From Apiospora phragmitis (Eukaryota > Ascomycota > Sordariomycetes > Amphisphaeriales > Apiosporaceae), in NCBI GenBank assembly GCA_038363925.1, contig JAQQWL010000006.1, positions 1,034,501 to 1,098,500 on the forward strand: a stretch of DNA of 64,000 bases, read 5' to 3'. Both the position numbers and the translations under genes were made by a program. Below, piece by piece: positions 54,933 to 64,000 of the stretch; the first letter of the stretch is position 1; the number at the start of each line of letters is the position of its first letter. The notes below the pieces were generated by a model. That model did not search any database. It saw only the letters and a list, made by a program, of their open reading frames with translations, and was not told the DNA's origin.

Positions 54933-57900
54933 AGCAGTGGCCGAGCGAGCCGATAACTAACGTCAGATGCTTTGGCCGAGCGTGAAGAATGGAGCCAACC
55001 CAGCGATTGGGGATTTGAACGCAGATATAGAGTTCGTCTGGACGTGGATTCCTTGGCTCCCGCCCTTGTGGGTAAAATTGGAATTGGAAGGATTTGGGAA
55101 CCCTTTAGCGGGACGGGACGAGACGAGACGCGAACAGACGAAGCACGGGTGCTCCCGCGAAGACGGAGACAAAGACAAAGACGATGGATGATTGAACGAA
55201 TGGGGCCGGGGCTTTGAAGGATTCGAGCAAGAGCGAAAGCAGACAAGGAACTCGACCAATTTATTGCTGTGAACCGTGATGTGCAAGAAAGCAGTCAATT
55301 CGGGTCGAATCACCAACGTACTTGTAGCTAATCCTGCAAGGGATGGACTCCATGTCGAGGGTTGAGGGTCCTGTCCAGGGTCCTATCCAGGGATGTTTGT
55401 ATGTAATCTTGAGGCTGATGTGGTTACCCAACTTTTTCGGCAAGGCATACTATACTCCGGAAGCCGAGGGGTCACAGCGACCGGGCAGCAGCAGACGAAA
55501 CAACCAACAACGGTTGCTCGCTCAAGGTTGATCATGTCCATCCAATCCGTGCCCAAGAAGAGGTTGCCAAGTGTAGGAATCACGACGCAGTGTAGGGCAA
55601 CCACCACTTCGCGCTTGCCAAGACTACATGCGGGTAACTCGAGATCATCTCTGCATCCCGCGGACCCGCCAAACGCTCACGCGAATTGTCGGTCGCCGTC
55701 AGATTGCATGCCATGGCGTAGTTTGTATGGAAGAAGAATCCAGTGCAGAGCATTGGATTACGGCTCCGTTTGTTTTATTTCGAGACTTTTTTCTAGCACT
55801 TGGTGGGTGGTAAGTGGTGGCACAGCTGCATCAAGTGATTGGCGTTCTTCCGCTTAGGTGCAGGCATGGTTGGTTGTGGCTGCCTGGTACAGCCCCCAAC
55901 CTGACCTGACGTACTCCGTCCAGGGCAAATATCCACGGCACTCGCGCCATTGACCTGCCCCGGGCCGCATAATAGACCGAATTGCAGAATCTTCCTAGCA
56001 ATGGGACGCTGCACTTGCATCCGACGGGACCTTCGAACCCAGGAGGCCAACGAACCAGACCCAACATCGTGAGATGAAGTACAAGTAAGTGCCTGAGAAG
56101 GAGGGGTATTTCTGCATTAGAGAGTGGTCCGTCATCATGGAATGTTGTAAGGGCAGTGGGTGTCGGCGGCAAGCGTGCAAGTAGCGAATGCATAGCCCGC
56201 CCATTTGTTTTCGGTGTAAGCTGGGGCATATCTCGAGGCATATGTCGTGTTTTTCTTTCACTCGCCCAGAGCGTCGCGAATGTCTTGTGTGTCTCGATGG
56301 GTCGTGGCATGCAGTAAGTGGCCTTGAAGCCCGAGAAGTAGTGGTTGAGAGCTTCCTAACCTAGAATACCCCTCATAATGAAGCTCGTGATTCATCGCTA
56401 GCGCTAGGTAGTTCTTCGTCCTGGCGTTTCGTCGAACCTCGGCATAGTGCTCTGATCGCAAAAATACTGCGACAGTCCATGGATGACGGAAACCCAGTTG
56501 TTGTCTGCGTCTCTTCGGAACTCCAGGCCGTCCTCAGGAAGGTACTGCTTAGGTAGAGTCGGCGGGGTAGGTCAGGGCGACCTTGTCTCACTCAACCACG
56601 GCCGAGCATAAACTCGTCTAAGCTTATTGGTCGAGTCTTCTCTTTGATCATCAGAGGCAGCGACCACGCCATTCTGAATTTCATCTTGCGACTCAGTGTT
56701 TTCTTTTGCAGCTGCGGCGGATTACTGGGCAATATCCTCCCGTGGCGGCTTGCCCATGTATATTATTACGAAGCTCCAGTGGGCGAGATGGGTAGTACCA
56801 GTCCACATAAAGTAGGTCCTCGAGTCATGGTGGTGGCGTAGGTGAGAAAGGTCCCGCTGGGAATTTCACTATTATATAGGATGTTGATGGTGGGATATCT
56901 ACACTTTCTCAGCGCCTGAGTATGAGACTTGAGGTACGGCATAAGGCAGCACCAGTGAATCCCTGTTATAGCAGAGCTGGATTGACATATCGGCTGTCCC
57001 TTGCAGCTCGGGGCTACACGCACCCTTGTCGTCGAGGTGCAGGGTGGCTGAGCTTAATCCAAGGTCAGCCCTTTGCCATCGTCCTAGACCAATACATGCA
57101 CTTAACTGCTTAGGCTAACCATGAGGCATCTCTTAGCACTGCCATGCTTTATACGAATTAGATCACTGGATCAATATCATCCTGGTGATTCTCAAGATGC
57201 TGGCATCGGACCCAGTTCCTAGCACCTAGCTCGAGATCCAGGGCATGGTTGGGCGGATACTCTTCACGATGCGTGAGGAACTGACCATACTTGGTTCCGT
57301 GGCATGTTGTACTCGTCCATGTTAGAGTTGTGAGCACCTCGTAAATGGCTCCTGATCTGGCGTGACGGAAGTGCTTCTTGACACCCAGATACGCCTACAG
57401 TATGGTATCCCTTGCGAAGACTGCGCCTGTCTATCTCCATCGATCTCTAGGCAACAGCCAAGCACCATCCCTCCGGCTTGGTACTATTTTGACAAATGGA
57501 ACATCTCTTGACATAAGGAGCCAAGAGGAACTCTTAAGAGCCTGATCCCGGTTGCGGGACAAGTCTGGTCGCATACCACTTCTGCCTTGGAGAAAAGGGG
57601 GTCTGCTTCTTAGCTAATACCATCTCTCGCCATCCCCAATTATGATGACGACGAGCTCGCTTCCCGGCTGGTGATTTCATGACATAGAACAGCGAGCAGG
57701 ATGAAAGCTCCCGGGTGTTTGTGCAAGAAAGGTTGTGTCCATCAGTTCATCCAAGGTAGGTATTCATGGCAGCAAATACCTATCACAGAGACAGGTCGGA
57801 AATATGACGCTAGGCCAAGACATAACAGCAACTATTCGTCTCTTTTCTGGATAACAAGTCTAACGGCATGATGATGCACGGCAACTGAAAATCTATTATG

Positions 57901-58023
57901 TACATATATGTGTGCAAAGCAGCAGAGCACCATCTTCGGTCTTTTGGTATCATGAAAGTCAAGGGTCAATGCAAGTCTGAACTCCCTGAATCTGCGGCTT
58001 CTGAAAAAACACCCCGTATTGGA
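54933..58023. other. Long intergenic region
   Basis: Roughly 3 kb without a supported gene on either strand; only short frames of random character. The first 350 bp are the promoter of the multi-TM protein. Confidence 0.45.
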
Positions 58024-58305
58024 TTAGTCAAAGTGGACATGCTTAGACATTCCTCCTGCGCTGCCTTTGCCGCTCCCCGGCTTTCCCTTAGAGCCTTTGC
58101 GTTCCGGTGTGGATTGCTTCAGAGCCGAGCGAGGTGAGGGCGTCGAAACCGACCCCTTCGTAGGGTCACTAACATGCTGATTTTGCGACACTGGTATGTG
58201 GAAGCGGCCTTTCTGATTTCCAGCAGAGCTCTCCTCTACCTTACTCCCGGGAAGCAAGGTTCCTGTCGAGGGCTTGTTGGAATTCGGTTTCTTTGCGGAA
58301 GACTT
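58024..58305 (-). other. In-frame open extension after the SRP40 stop codon
   Basis: After the SRP40 terminator (TAG at 58306-58308) the same frame stays open for 93 codons to a TAG at 58024-58026. The encoded sequence is protein-like and resembles the tail of basic nuclear proteins (SSAKKPNSNKPSTG, STPSPRSALKQSTPERKGSK, SGKGSAGGMSKHVHFD). It could be translated by readthrough, by an alternative splice, as a separate small ORF (ATG at 58257), or not at all. Confidence 0.4.
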
Positions 58306-59578
58306 CTAGTCCTCGAACTTGAAACTACGGCTGACACCGACTTCGAGAGGGCCGCCCTTGTATGCGCCTCGCTTCTTCTTGTTCTTTTCCTTAGTGAAGC
58401 CCTTACCCCGGGTGATGATCAAGTCCTGGTGCGCCTTCTGGCCGTAGGCATCTTCGATGTAGGCATTGGAGGACAGGGCAGGGTCGACCCTAACATCCTT
58501 CTTGATTCGGGAGAATGGCTCGTTCTGCACCCGGCCATTCTTTCCACCTCTGTTATTCTGCTTGAAAGTTGTTGGGTCTGGGGGAGGGGGCGTCCTCAGG
58601 CGAGGTCGTCAGGGTAGCCGAGGTATCGGAGTTGTTATCGTTGCCCGCCTTCGAGCCGCTCTTGACGGACTTCTTGGGCTTTTCAGCCTCATCATCCGAG
58701 TCGGATGAGTCCGAACTCGAGTCCGAATCAGGCAAAGGGACCTGGGCGGCGGCTTCTGCTTGGTCATCGGAGTCGGAATCGGAGTCAGAATCGCTGTCAG
58801 AGGAAGACGACGAGTCATCGGAGTCAGATGAGCTATCATCAATCTTCTTCGCGGGCTTCTTCGCGGTCTCATCTTCTGATTCGCTATCGTCAGATGAGTC
58901 GGAACTCTCAGACGAAGAGTCGCTGCTATCAGCCGTCTTGGCAACAACCTTGGGCTTCTTCTTCACTGGGGTCTTCTTGGGCTTGGGCTTCTCGTCTTCA
59001 GAGCTGGAGTCCGACTCATCAGAGTCCGAGTCGGATGAGGAGCTGTCGCTATCGGATTCGGCCTTTCGCTTTCGCGGGTTGATAACAGTAGCTGCGGCCT
59101 TCTTGGTAGCATCGGCCTTGGCGTCATCATCGCTGTCACTATCGCTGTCACTGTCGTCCGAGCTGGAGCTGGAACTGGAACTGGAACTGGAAGTCTCGTC
59201 ATCGGAAGCCTCTGCAGCTGCTGGGGCATCGGCCATGGCGACATCGTCACTGTCGCTAGAGTCGCTGTCGCTGCTGCTACTGCTACTGCTGACATTGGCG
59301 ACCTCTTGCTTGATCAAAGAGGTGTTTTCTTTGCTTGAGAGAGCCTCCCATGCTTGAAAGACACTGACAAGAGAGTGGTGGCCCTGCTTGCCGCTCTTCT
59401 TCTTCTCTGCAGTCCAGCCCTTGTTCTCGCGGTGCTTCTGGAATTCGCGATGCGCATTGTCAAAACCCTGGTCGGACAGGAAAGAGCCGACAAGGTCCAT
59501 CAATTGGGCCGGAGGAGCATCAGTAGCAGGCTGGGCCTTGCTAGGCTGGGCCTTGCTGGACTTCTTGGTCCTCGCCAT
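58306..59578 (-). CDS. SRP40: SRP40/Nopp140-like nucleolar protein with N-terminal LisH; frame break
   Basis: The predicted nucleolar phosphoprotein chaperones snoRNPs and rRNA processing. ATG 59578 starts MARTKKSSKAQ; a LisH motif follows (LMDLVGSFLSDQGFDNAHREF). A long Ser/Asp/Glu region with Lys-rich islands (KPKPKKTPVKKKPK) is the Nopp140-type CK2 substrate region. The C-terminal SRP40 domain is complete (NEPFSRIKKDVRVD, DLIITRGKGFTKEKNKKKRG, SRSFKFED). Between the two parts the frame changes at a C-run (plus strand 58580-58590); one surplus base explains it and gives about 423 aa. A poor-donor intron is the alternative. Because the gene is conserved, a sequencing error is the likelier cause. 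Confidence 0.85.
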
Positions 59579-59731
59579 GGCTGATGTAGATGCAGGCGCG
59601 GAGTCGGTGTTGGAGGGATTATTGCTGAATAGCCAAGCTGGTGGTTGATTCTTGGCTGGAGGGGAAGGTTTGCTGTGATCTTTCATTCCAATTGCTACTG
59701 AGTAGAATGCAGCGATAATGATTGAACACAC

Positions 59732-60893
59732 AAGATGTGATCTGGTTCACCTCTTAAGTGAACAACTTCTCATGCGAAAGTGGCCGTCCTGGTCTCGTCG
59801 ATGGGAAAAAATTGTGGAAAATGGGCAGGCGGGAAGCCGTAGCTTTTTCTGCCAATTGCAGATCCCTCCACCGCCTTCCACTCTCGCAACTTTTTGACGG
59901 GGTTTCCTCTATCTCTACTGTTTCTGATTGGGTCGGGCTGCTCAAACTAGGTACTCCGTATTGAAGCATTACATACTAGTAACTATCATCAGTAGGATGT
60001 CTCCACGGCGGATTATGTTATGAGCCATATGGCGATACATAAAGTATCTGATTATACTAATATTACCCTTTTACCTGGGTAGAAATGGTGGGTGCATGCT
60101 TAACGAATAGCCCATAGCCAATACCAAAGCTTCTACAGCCTACAGCGGCACAATGTACAGTGTGTTCAGCCGAAAGTAAGGAATGGTCACAATTCACTCA
60201 TCAATGCTGTTCTCTTTAGCATTGGCGCACACGGTTTTATTATCCGTAAACATGCCTAGCATTCGCAACTGTCAACGAGCCCCAATTAACAAACCAAACT
60301 GCGAAGCCAGGTCATGGCGTTGGATTAGGCAGCACAATTCTCGAAACGGAAAGTGGCTACTTGGGGAAAGGTCCCGGCCGATCACGTCGCTGCTTGTGCC
60401 AGCACCAGATGTCAGCGACCAAAGTAGCAGCTCGTACTCACGTATCCCAATCCAGTTCAGTTTATAAACAGGTTGATCAGGTCATGGTGAAGGCTCAGTC
60501 TTGGATCTCTTACACACCTCCTCCATATGTCAACGTGGTATTGTGGTCCCAGAGAACCAAAACAGCCAACAGCATCCGGGCATTGCCGATTGCCATAACA
60601 TCTAGGCACCGAGATTCCAGCATCCCGCCATGGTCGGGGTGACGAGACTTGCACAGCCGATACATCGGCTCAAGCCAATCAGAGACTGCATGCTCGTTTC
60701 AGTCCCCTATAAGCAGAAGTTGCTTGTTGGATGAAGCTGTCCGGCAAGCAATCCCAGCAAACGATGGAGTATAAGAGGATCACACTCCTCTCTACGTCCT
60801 AACGAATCATGCATAGCTCTAGCCGTTAAGACAGACCTACCCTCAAGAACGAATCTGATCACCACTGAATACTCTGTTTCTATACGTTACGAA
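59732..60893. other. Intergenic region
   Basis: Divergent promoter space between SRP40 (minus) and the 4-TM gene (plus). No supported gene. Confidence 0.45.
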
Positions 60894-61797
60894 ATGGCAT
60901 CACAAAACCCCTCTCTCGACGAGGCCCGCCCTCTCATGTCTACCCCTATCCTGGAGGAAGGTACATCCTCAGGCCATCTTCATCCGGCCATGATTGCTCG
61001 ACCCCTCAATCCTCCTACTCAGGGCTATCGGGATGAAGATTGGAATGAGAGAAGTTGGCCCATGAACGAAGTCCTGCTGTGGGTGATCCGACCCGTGGCT
61101 ATTGTTCTTGCCTTCGCCGACATCATGGTGCAACTAAACAGGGACCATCTTGGTGGTTCTGATATAGACGTTACACTTGTTGTTGTAACATTCCTTGTGA
61201 TGTTCTGGAATATGTTCAAACTGATCCCAAAGAAGGTCATAGAGAAGCTGCTGTCGGCCCTCAAGGATGAGAATGGGGATGACACAGAAGTGAGCTGTAC
61301 CGTGGGAAGGTGGAAGATGTTTTGCTACGGCGGTGATGTCGAAGAGGGTGGTGGCCACGATGGGAATATACAACAGCAACAACACAACCACAAGCTGTCT
61401 CTCATCAAGCGGATCGTCCGTCAAGGCCTGGTGGATCTCATCCTGGCCAGCTTCTTTATGCTATTCGACATCCTCGTTGCCACGGAGCGACGCCAGTGGT
61501 GGCGAGACTCTCCACTAGCAGTCACTGTTCTTACATCCATACTTGTGTGAGTAGACCAACCCCAGCCCCAAAACCCCCTCTCGATACGGTTAGCTCGGAC
61601 ACTAACGATAGCTGGATCATAGGGGCTTCCAATACATCATGATCCTTCTTCCCCATATCTCCTCATGTGGCCCCTTCTCTGTCACTCTCAACTACAAGCG
61701 CGACGAGCCATACCAGTACCGAATTCGGCTCCCACGGGACGAAGCAGCAGCACAGTCCTCTGCGAGAGGGAAAGAACCTGTGTCGGTCACTACTTGA
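60894..61797 (+). CDS. Four-TM hypothetical protein (275 aa), 2 exons
   Basis: Exons 60894-61546 and 61623-61797 are joined by a 76-bp intron (GTGAGT...CATAG) that restores the frame within the fourth TM segment. The hydrophilic N-terminus (about 55 residues, SLDEARPLMSTPILEEG) is followed by TM segments at about 62-82 (LLWVIRPVAIVLAFADIM), 92-112 (VTLVVVTFLVMFWNMFKL), 185-203 and 210-235 (AVTVLTSILV, then GFQYIMILLPHI). A Gln/His-rich loop separates TM2 and TM3. The C-terminus is short and charged. Function unknown. An earlier acceptor (CGATAG at 61610) would end the protein quickly, so the second acceptor is preferred. Confidence 0.65.
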
Positions 61798-62233
61798 GGT
61801 ACCGAAAAACTTGTTCTCTGAGGTGAGTGCGGAGACAAGAAGCCAATTCGATCTGGTAATGTTGCATTATCGCAACTGGAGGAAAGCTAGGAATGACTAG
61901 GAGCGAGCAGGGGCGGATGGCAGATACGATGCAGTTCTTTCATTACATGATACCATCCTTGGTTCCAATCTTTTTCTTTTTCGTCGTTCATTGTGATGAT
62001 TAAGCTCTCAATACCGGGTTACTGTAGTTGATTATGACTTGGGCAAACAGTTTATGTTGGGACTTTATATTTTGTTCTCTATTTTATCCCTGCCTCTCGT
62101 GAGATTCTAGCCATCTAAACATCTATGGCCACTCTCATCTCCATCCGCCATCTAGGGAGACATTTTCCTCTATTCTCCGCTTCTTTTGATTCTGAAGCTA
62201 TCGATACTATGACAAGCCGAGAGTTGCTTCTCA
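61798..62233. other. Intergenic region between convergent genes
   Basis: It holds the 3' flanks of the 4-TM gene and the PEX11 gene. Nothing else was seen. Confidence 0.5.
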
Positions 62234-63220
62234 TGAACTCATCGATACCTCACGTCCGCAGCGCTCCCATACTTCCATTCCCGTGAGAATGGTCGTTATG
62301 AACATCGCGACCCCTACTGGTCCCTGGTCTAGGTTTATCCAACCAACCGCGGTGCCAGGCAGTACGATATCCAGCGCGCTGGCCGCAACACTACGACCCA
62401 GACCGCTGATCTGGGCATGAACCGCCCGCCGCCACAAGACTCTCCCGGCCTTTCTCTTCTGCACGATACGGCGTAGCCGCGCTTGCTCCTTCACCATGTC
62501 GAAGGCTTCATCATCGCCAGACTCCTTCGCCTTATCTTGTTCACTCTCCTCCGTAGCGCCACTGTTCCCTGAGATAATAGTAGTGGTAGCAGCGGTATCC
62601 GCCTTCTTCTCCTTCTCCTCAGAGAACACGTCCCCCACCTCCGGCACCGGGGTGTACGCCATGACCTTGAGCATCTTGAGCAGGCCGGAGAAGACGGCGC
62701 AGACGAGGGCGAAGAGCCAGAAGCGCTGCGCCTCGACGGTGAGGGTGCGGGCCCACTCGGGGCTCCAGACGGCCAGCCCCTCGATCTGCAGCGCCTCGGC
62801 CATGGTGCTGGCCTCGAGCAGCAGGTACATGCCGTTGAAGGTGCGCGAGAGCACGTCGAGCCACACCTCGGTCTGGACCCAGGACGGCCGCTGTCGTTGT
62901 GGGTTCCCCGATGACGGCCCGAGGAGGGAGTGGCTGGTGTACAGGCGCTGGGCGACCCGGAACGACTCGAGGCACCGGAACAGCCGGAAGGTGCGGCGGA
63001 CGAGGCCGAGGCGCTGGCGCAGGGCCAGCAGGATGGGCTGGGTTGTGGCGAGGTTTATAATGCCTTTGGCATCGGGTGTGTGGTTGTAGTTGAGTAATGG
63101 CAGCAGGACCATGTCCTGGAGTAAGGGGTAGGCGAATAAGATCTGGATGATGGCTTGGAAGAGCCGTAAAGTGCGCTCCAGGCCAACTAGAACAGCATCA
63201 GCATAGGTGCACGAATACAA
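62234..63220 (-). CDS. PEX11: PEX11-family peroxisomal membrane protein
   Basis: PEX11 proteins elongate and divide peroxisomes. The frame shows LVGLERTLRLFQAIIQI, ALRQRLGLVRRTFRLFRCLESFRVAQ (the conserved amphipathic PEX11 region) and the TM/helical C-terminal part (RVLWRRAVHAQISGLGRSV, VGVAMFITTILTGMEVWERC). A charged, low-complexity loop (EEKEKKADTAATTT, ESEQDKAKESGDDEA) sits in the middle, as in the larger fungal PEX11C-type members. The first codons (MYSCTYADAV) may not be real: TTCTAG just before VGLERTLR looks like a splice acceptor, so a short upstream exon may supply the start. No frame damage. Confidence 0.82.
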
Positions 63221-64000
63221 TTCTTTTCTAACCCGATAAGAAAGGGGTACGCCATTGCCCTCTGCCAGGCAATTGGGGCGGTAGCGACGATGGTCCAGTT
63301 GAAACCCAAGTATCAGTGAGGACTTCCGGATTCTTCCTAATGCCGTGCCACAATCTATCCTCGAGGTACTATAAGCCCAAACAAGAACTCATCCATCATC
63401 AATGTGATCGCAGAGGTGGTCGGCTGGTCATACGACCGCACCGGCCTCATTGTTGCTGACCCTGAGTTCGAGTCCCACCGTGGCCTCTAGCACTGAAGCA
63501 AATGGGTTCAATTACTCATATATGATCATTTACAGACCTGTACACATATTTCATATGCACTCAAATTCCTTCTGCTCAACGGGCACCGAAGGAGTCCACC
63601 ATATTGCGATGATGCCAATCTGGGGAGATATCACTCACCCGTTTCTTACTCATGCTTCTCAAGCAATGAGTAGACCATGTTTCACATGGAATCTTGGTAC
63701 AGGGAGGGAACAGCCCGTAACCATGTGACATAAAGAAGCTTCGACATACCAGAATCTGTGCTGAACCGCACAAAGATGTCGAAAGTGCTGACGGCCATCT
63801 TGGACTCCTTGGCCAATTGGGCTCTCTGGCACCGCACTCAGCAAATGAACGGCAAGACCCAGCGATCCACACCAATACAAAGAGTATTGACGTATTAATC
63901 TGACTTTAATATTCCGGTGGTTGGATCAACGATGAAGCTTGCAATAGTACTGGCAGTCTAATGATGGTGTTGGGGTTCAGTCTTTTGGGAAGGAGAAGTT
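63221..64000. other. Window end, no supported gene
   Basis: Possible upstream exon space for PEX11. A stretch at about 63410-63487 has a perfect D-stem-like pairing and a TTCGAGT loop but does not fold as a full tRNA. The last 250 bases contain only short frames. Confidence 0.4.

Noticed and set aside
58569..59357. 262-codon Ser/Glu/Leu-rich plus-strand frame
   Set aside because: It is the complement of the repetitive Ser/Asp region of SRP40, so it is open by composition only.
63410..63487. tRNA-like stretch with GGTC/GACC stem and TTCGAGT loop
   Set aside because: The T-stem has only three of five pairs and the acceptor arm does not close, so it is at best a tRNA relic.

Overview
The window looks like nuclear DNA of a filamentous ascomycete (Pezizomycotina, probably Sordariomycetes). 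Four things suggest this. Introns are short (about 50-110 bp) with GTRNGT donors and YAG acceptors. HET-domain genes are present. A Fot1/pogo-type transposon sits in the window and carries an RIP-like AT-rich core. Gene families such as the pho-4/PHO89 phosphate symporter, 2EXR proteins and LigE-type GSTs are typically fungal. No prokaryotic operons, CRISPR arrays or replication origins were seen.

Layout. 0-7.7 kb: a small secreted Cys-rich protein, a 4-TM protein, pyroglutamyl peptidase I, a broken 2EXR gene and a proline iminopeptidase. 8.2-10.7 kb: an amidase-signature hydrolase and an intron-containing tRNA-Ser(UGA). 10.8-13.9 kb (minus): an atypical short-chain dehydrogenase module that reads in frame with an upstream F-box-like multi-exon region. 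14.7-16.1 kb (minus): a Met/Ala/Pro-rich GPI-type wall protein. 18-22.4 kb: a hypothetical gene and a fungal protein with a HicA-like C-terminus. 22.9-27.3 kb: a GST and a six-exon sodium/phosphate symporter. 27.7-32.6 kb: a winged-helix/ankyrin remnant of a STAND protein, a truncated FAD oxidoreductase and a poly-Glu hypothetical protein. 33.7-42.2 kb: a HET gene disrupted by a complete ~1.97 kb Fot1-like element, then a divergent pair of a membrane protein and an apparently intact HET protein. 43.7-45.2 kb: a secreted berberine-bridge-type oxidase. 48-54.9 kb: a small Lys/Ala/Pro protein, a phosphoglycerate-mutase-fold protein and a multi-TM protein. 58-63.2 kb: an SRP40/Nopp140-like nucleolar protein, a 4-TM protein and PEX11.

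Working relationships. The peptidases and the amidase suit nitrogen scavenging, but nothing in the sequence shows co-regulation. The phosphate symporter has an upstream CACGTGGG box, the type of site bound by NUC-1/Pho4. The 27-42 kb stretch groups a STAND remnant, two HET genes and a transposon, so it resembles an allorecognition or accessory region. It is the most likely place for an unusual system.

Data caveat. Several otherwise well-conserved genes (proline iminopeptidase, SDR, SRP40, the HicA-like protein, the FAD oxidoreductase) each lose frame by a single base, usually at a short homopolymer. Some or all of these may be uncorrected long-read errors, so 'broken' calls resting only on such sites are provisional. 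The HET gene (transposon plus stops) and the 2EXR gene (two stops) are more securely broken. All assignments come from reading motifs. No database search was run.
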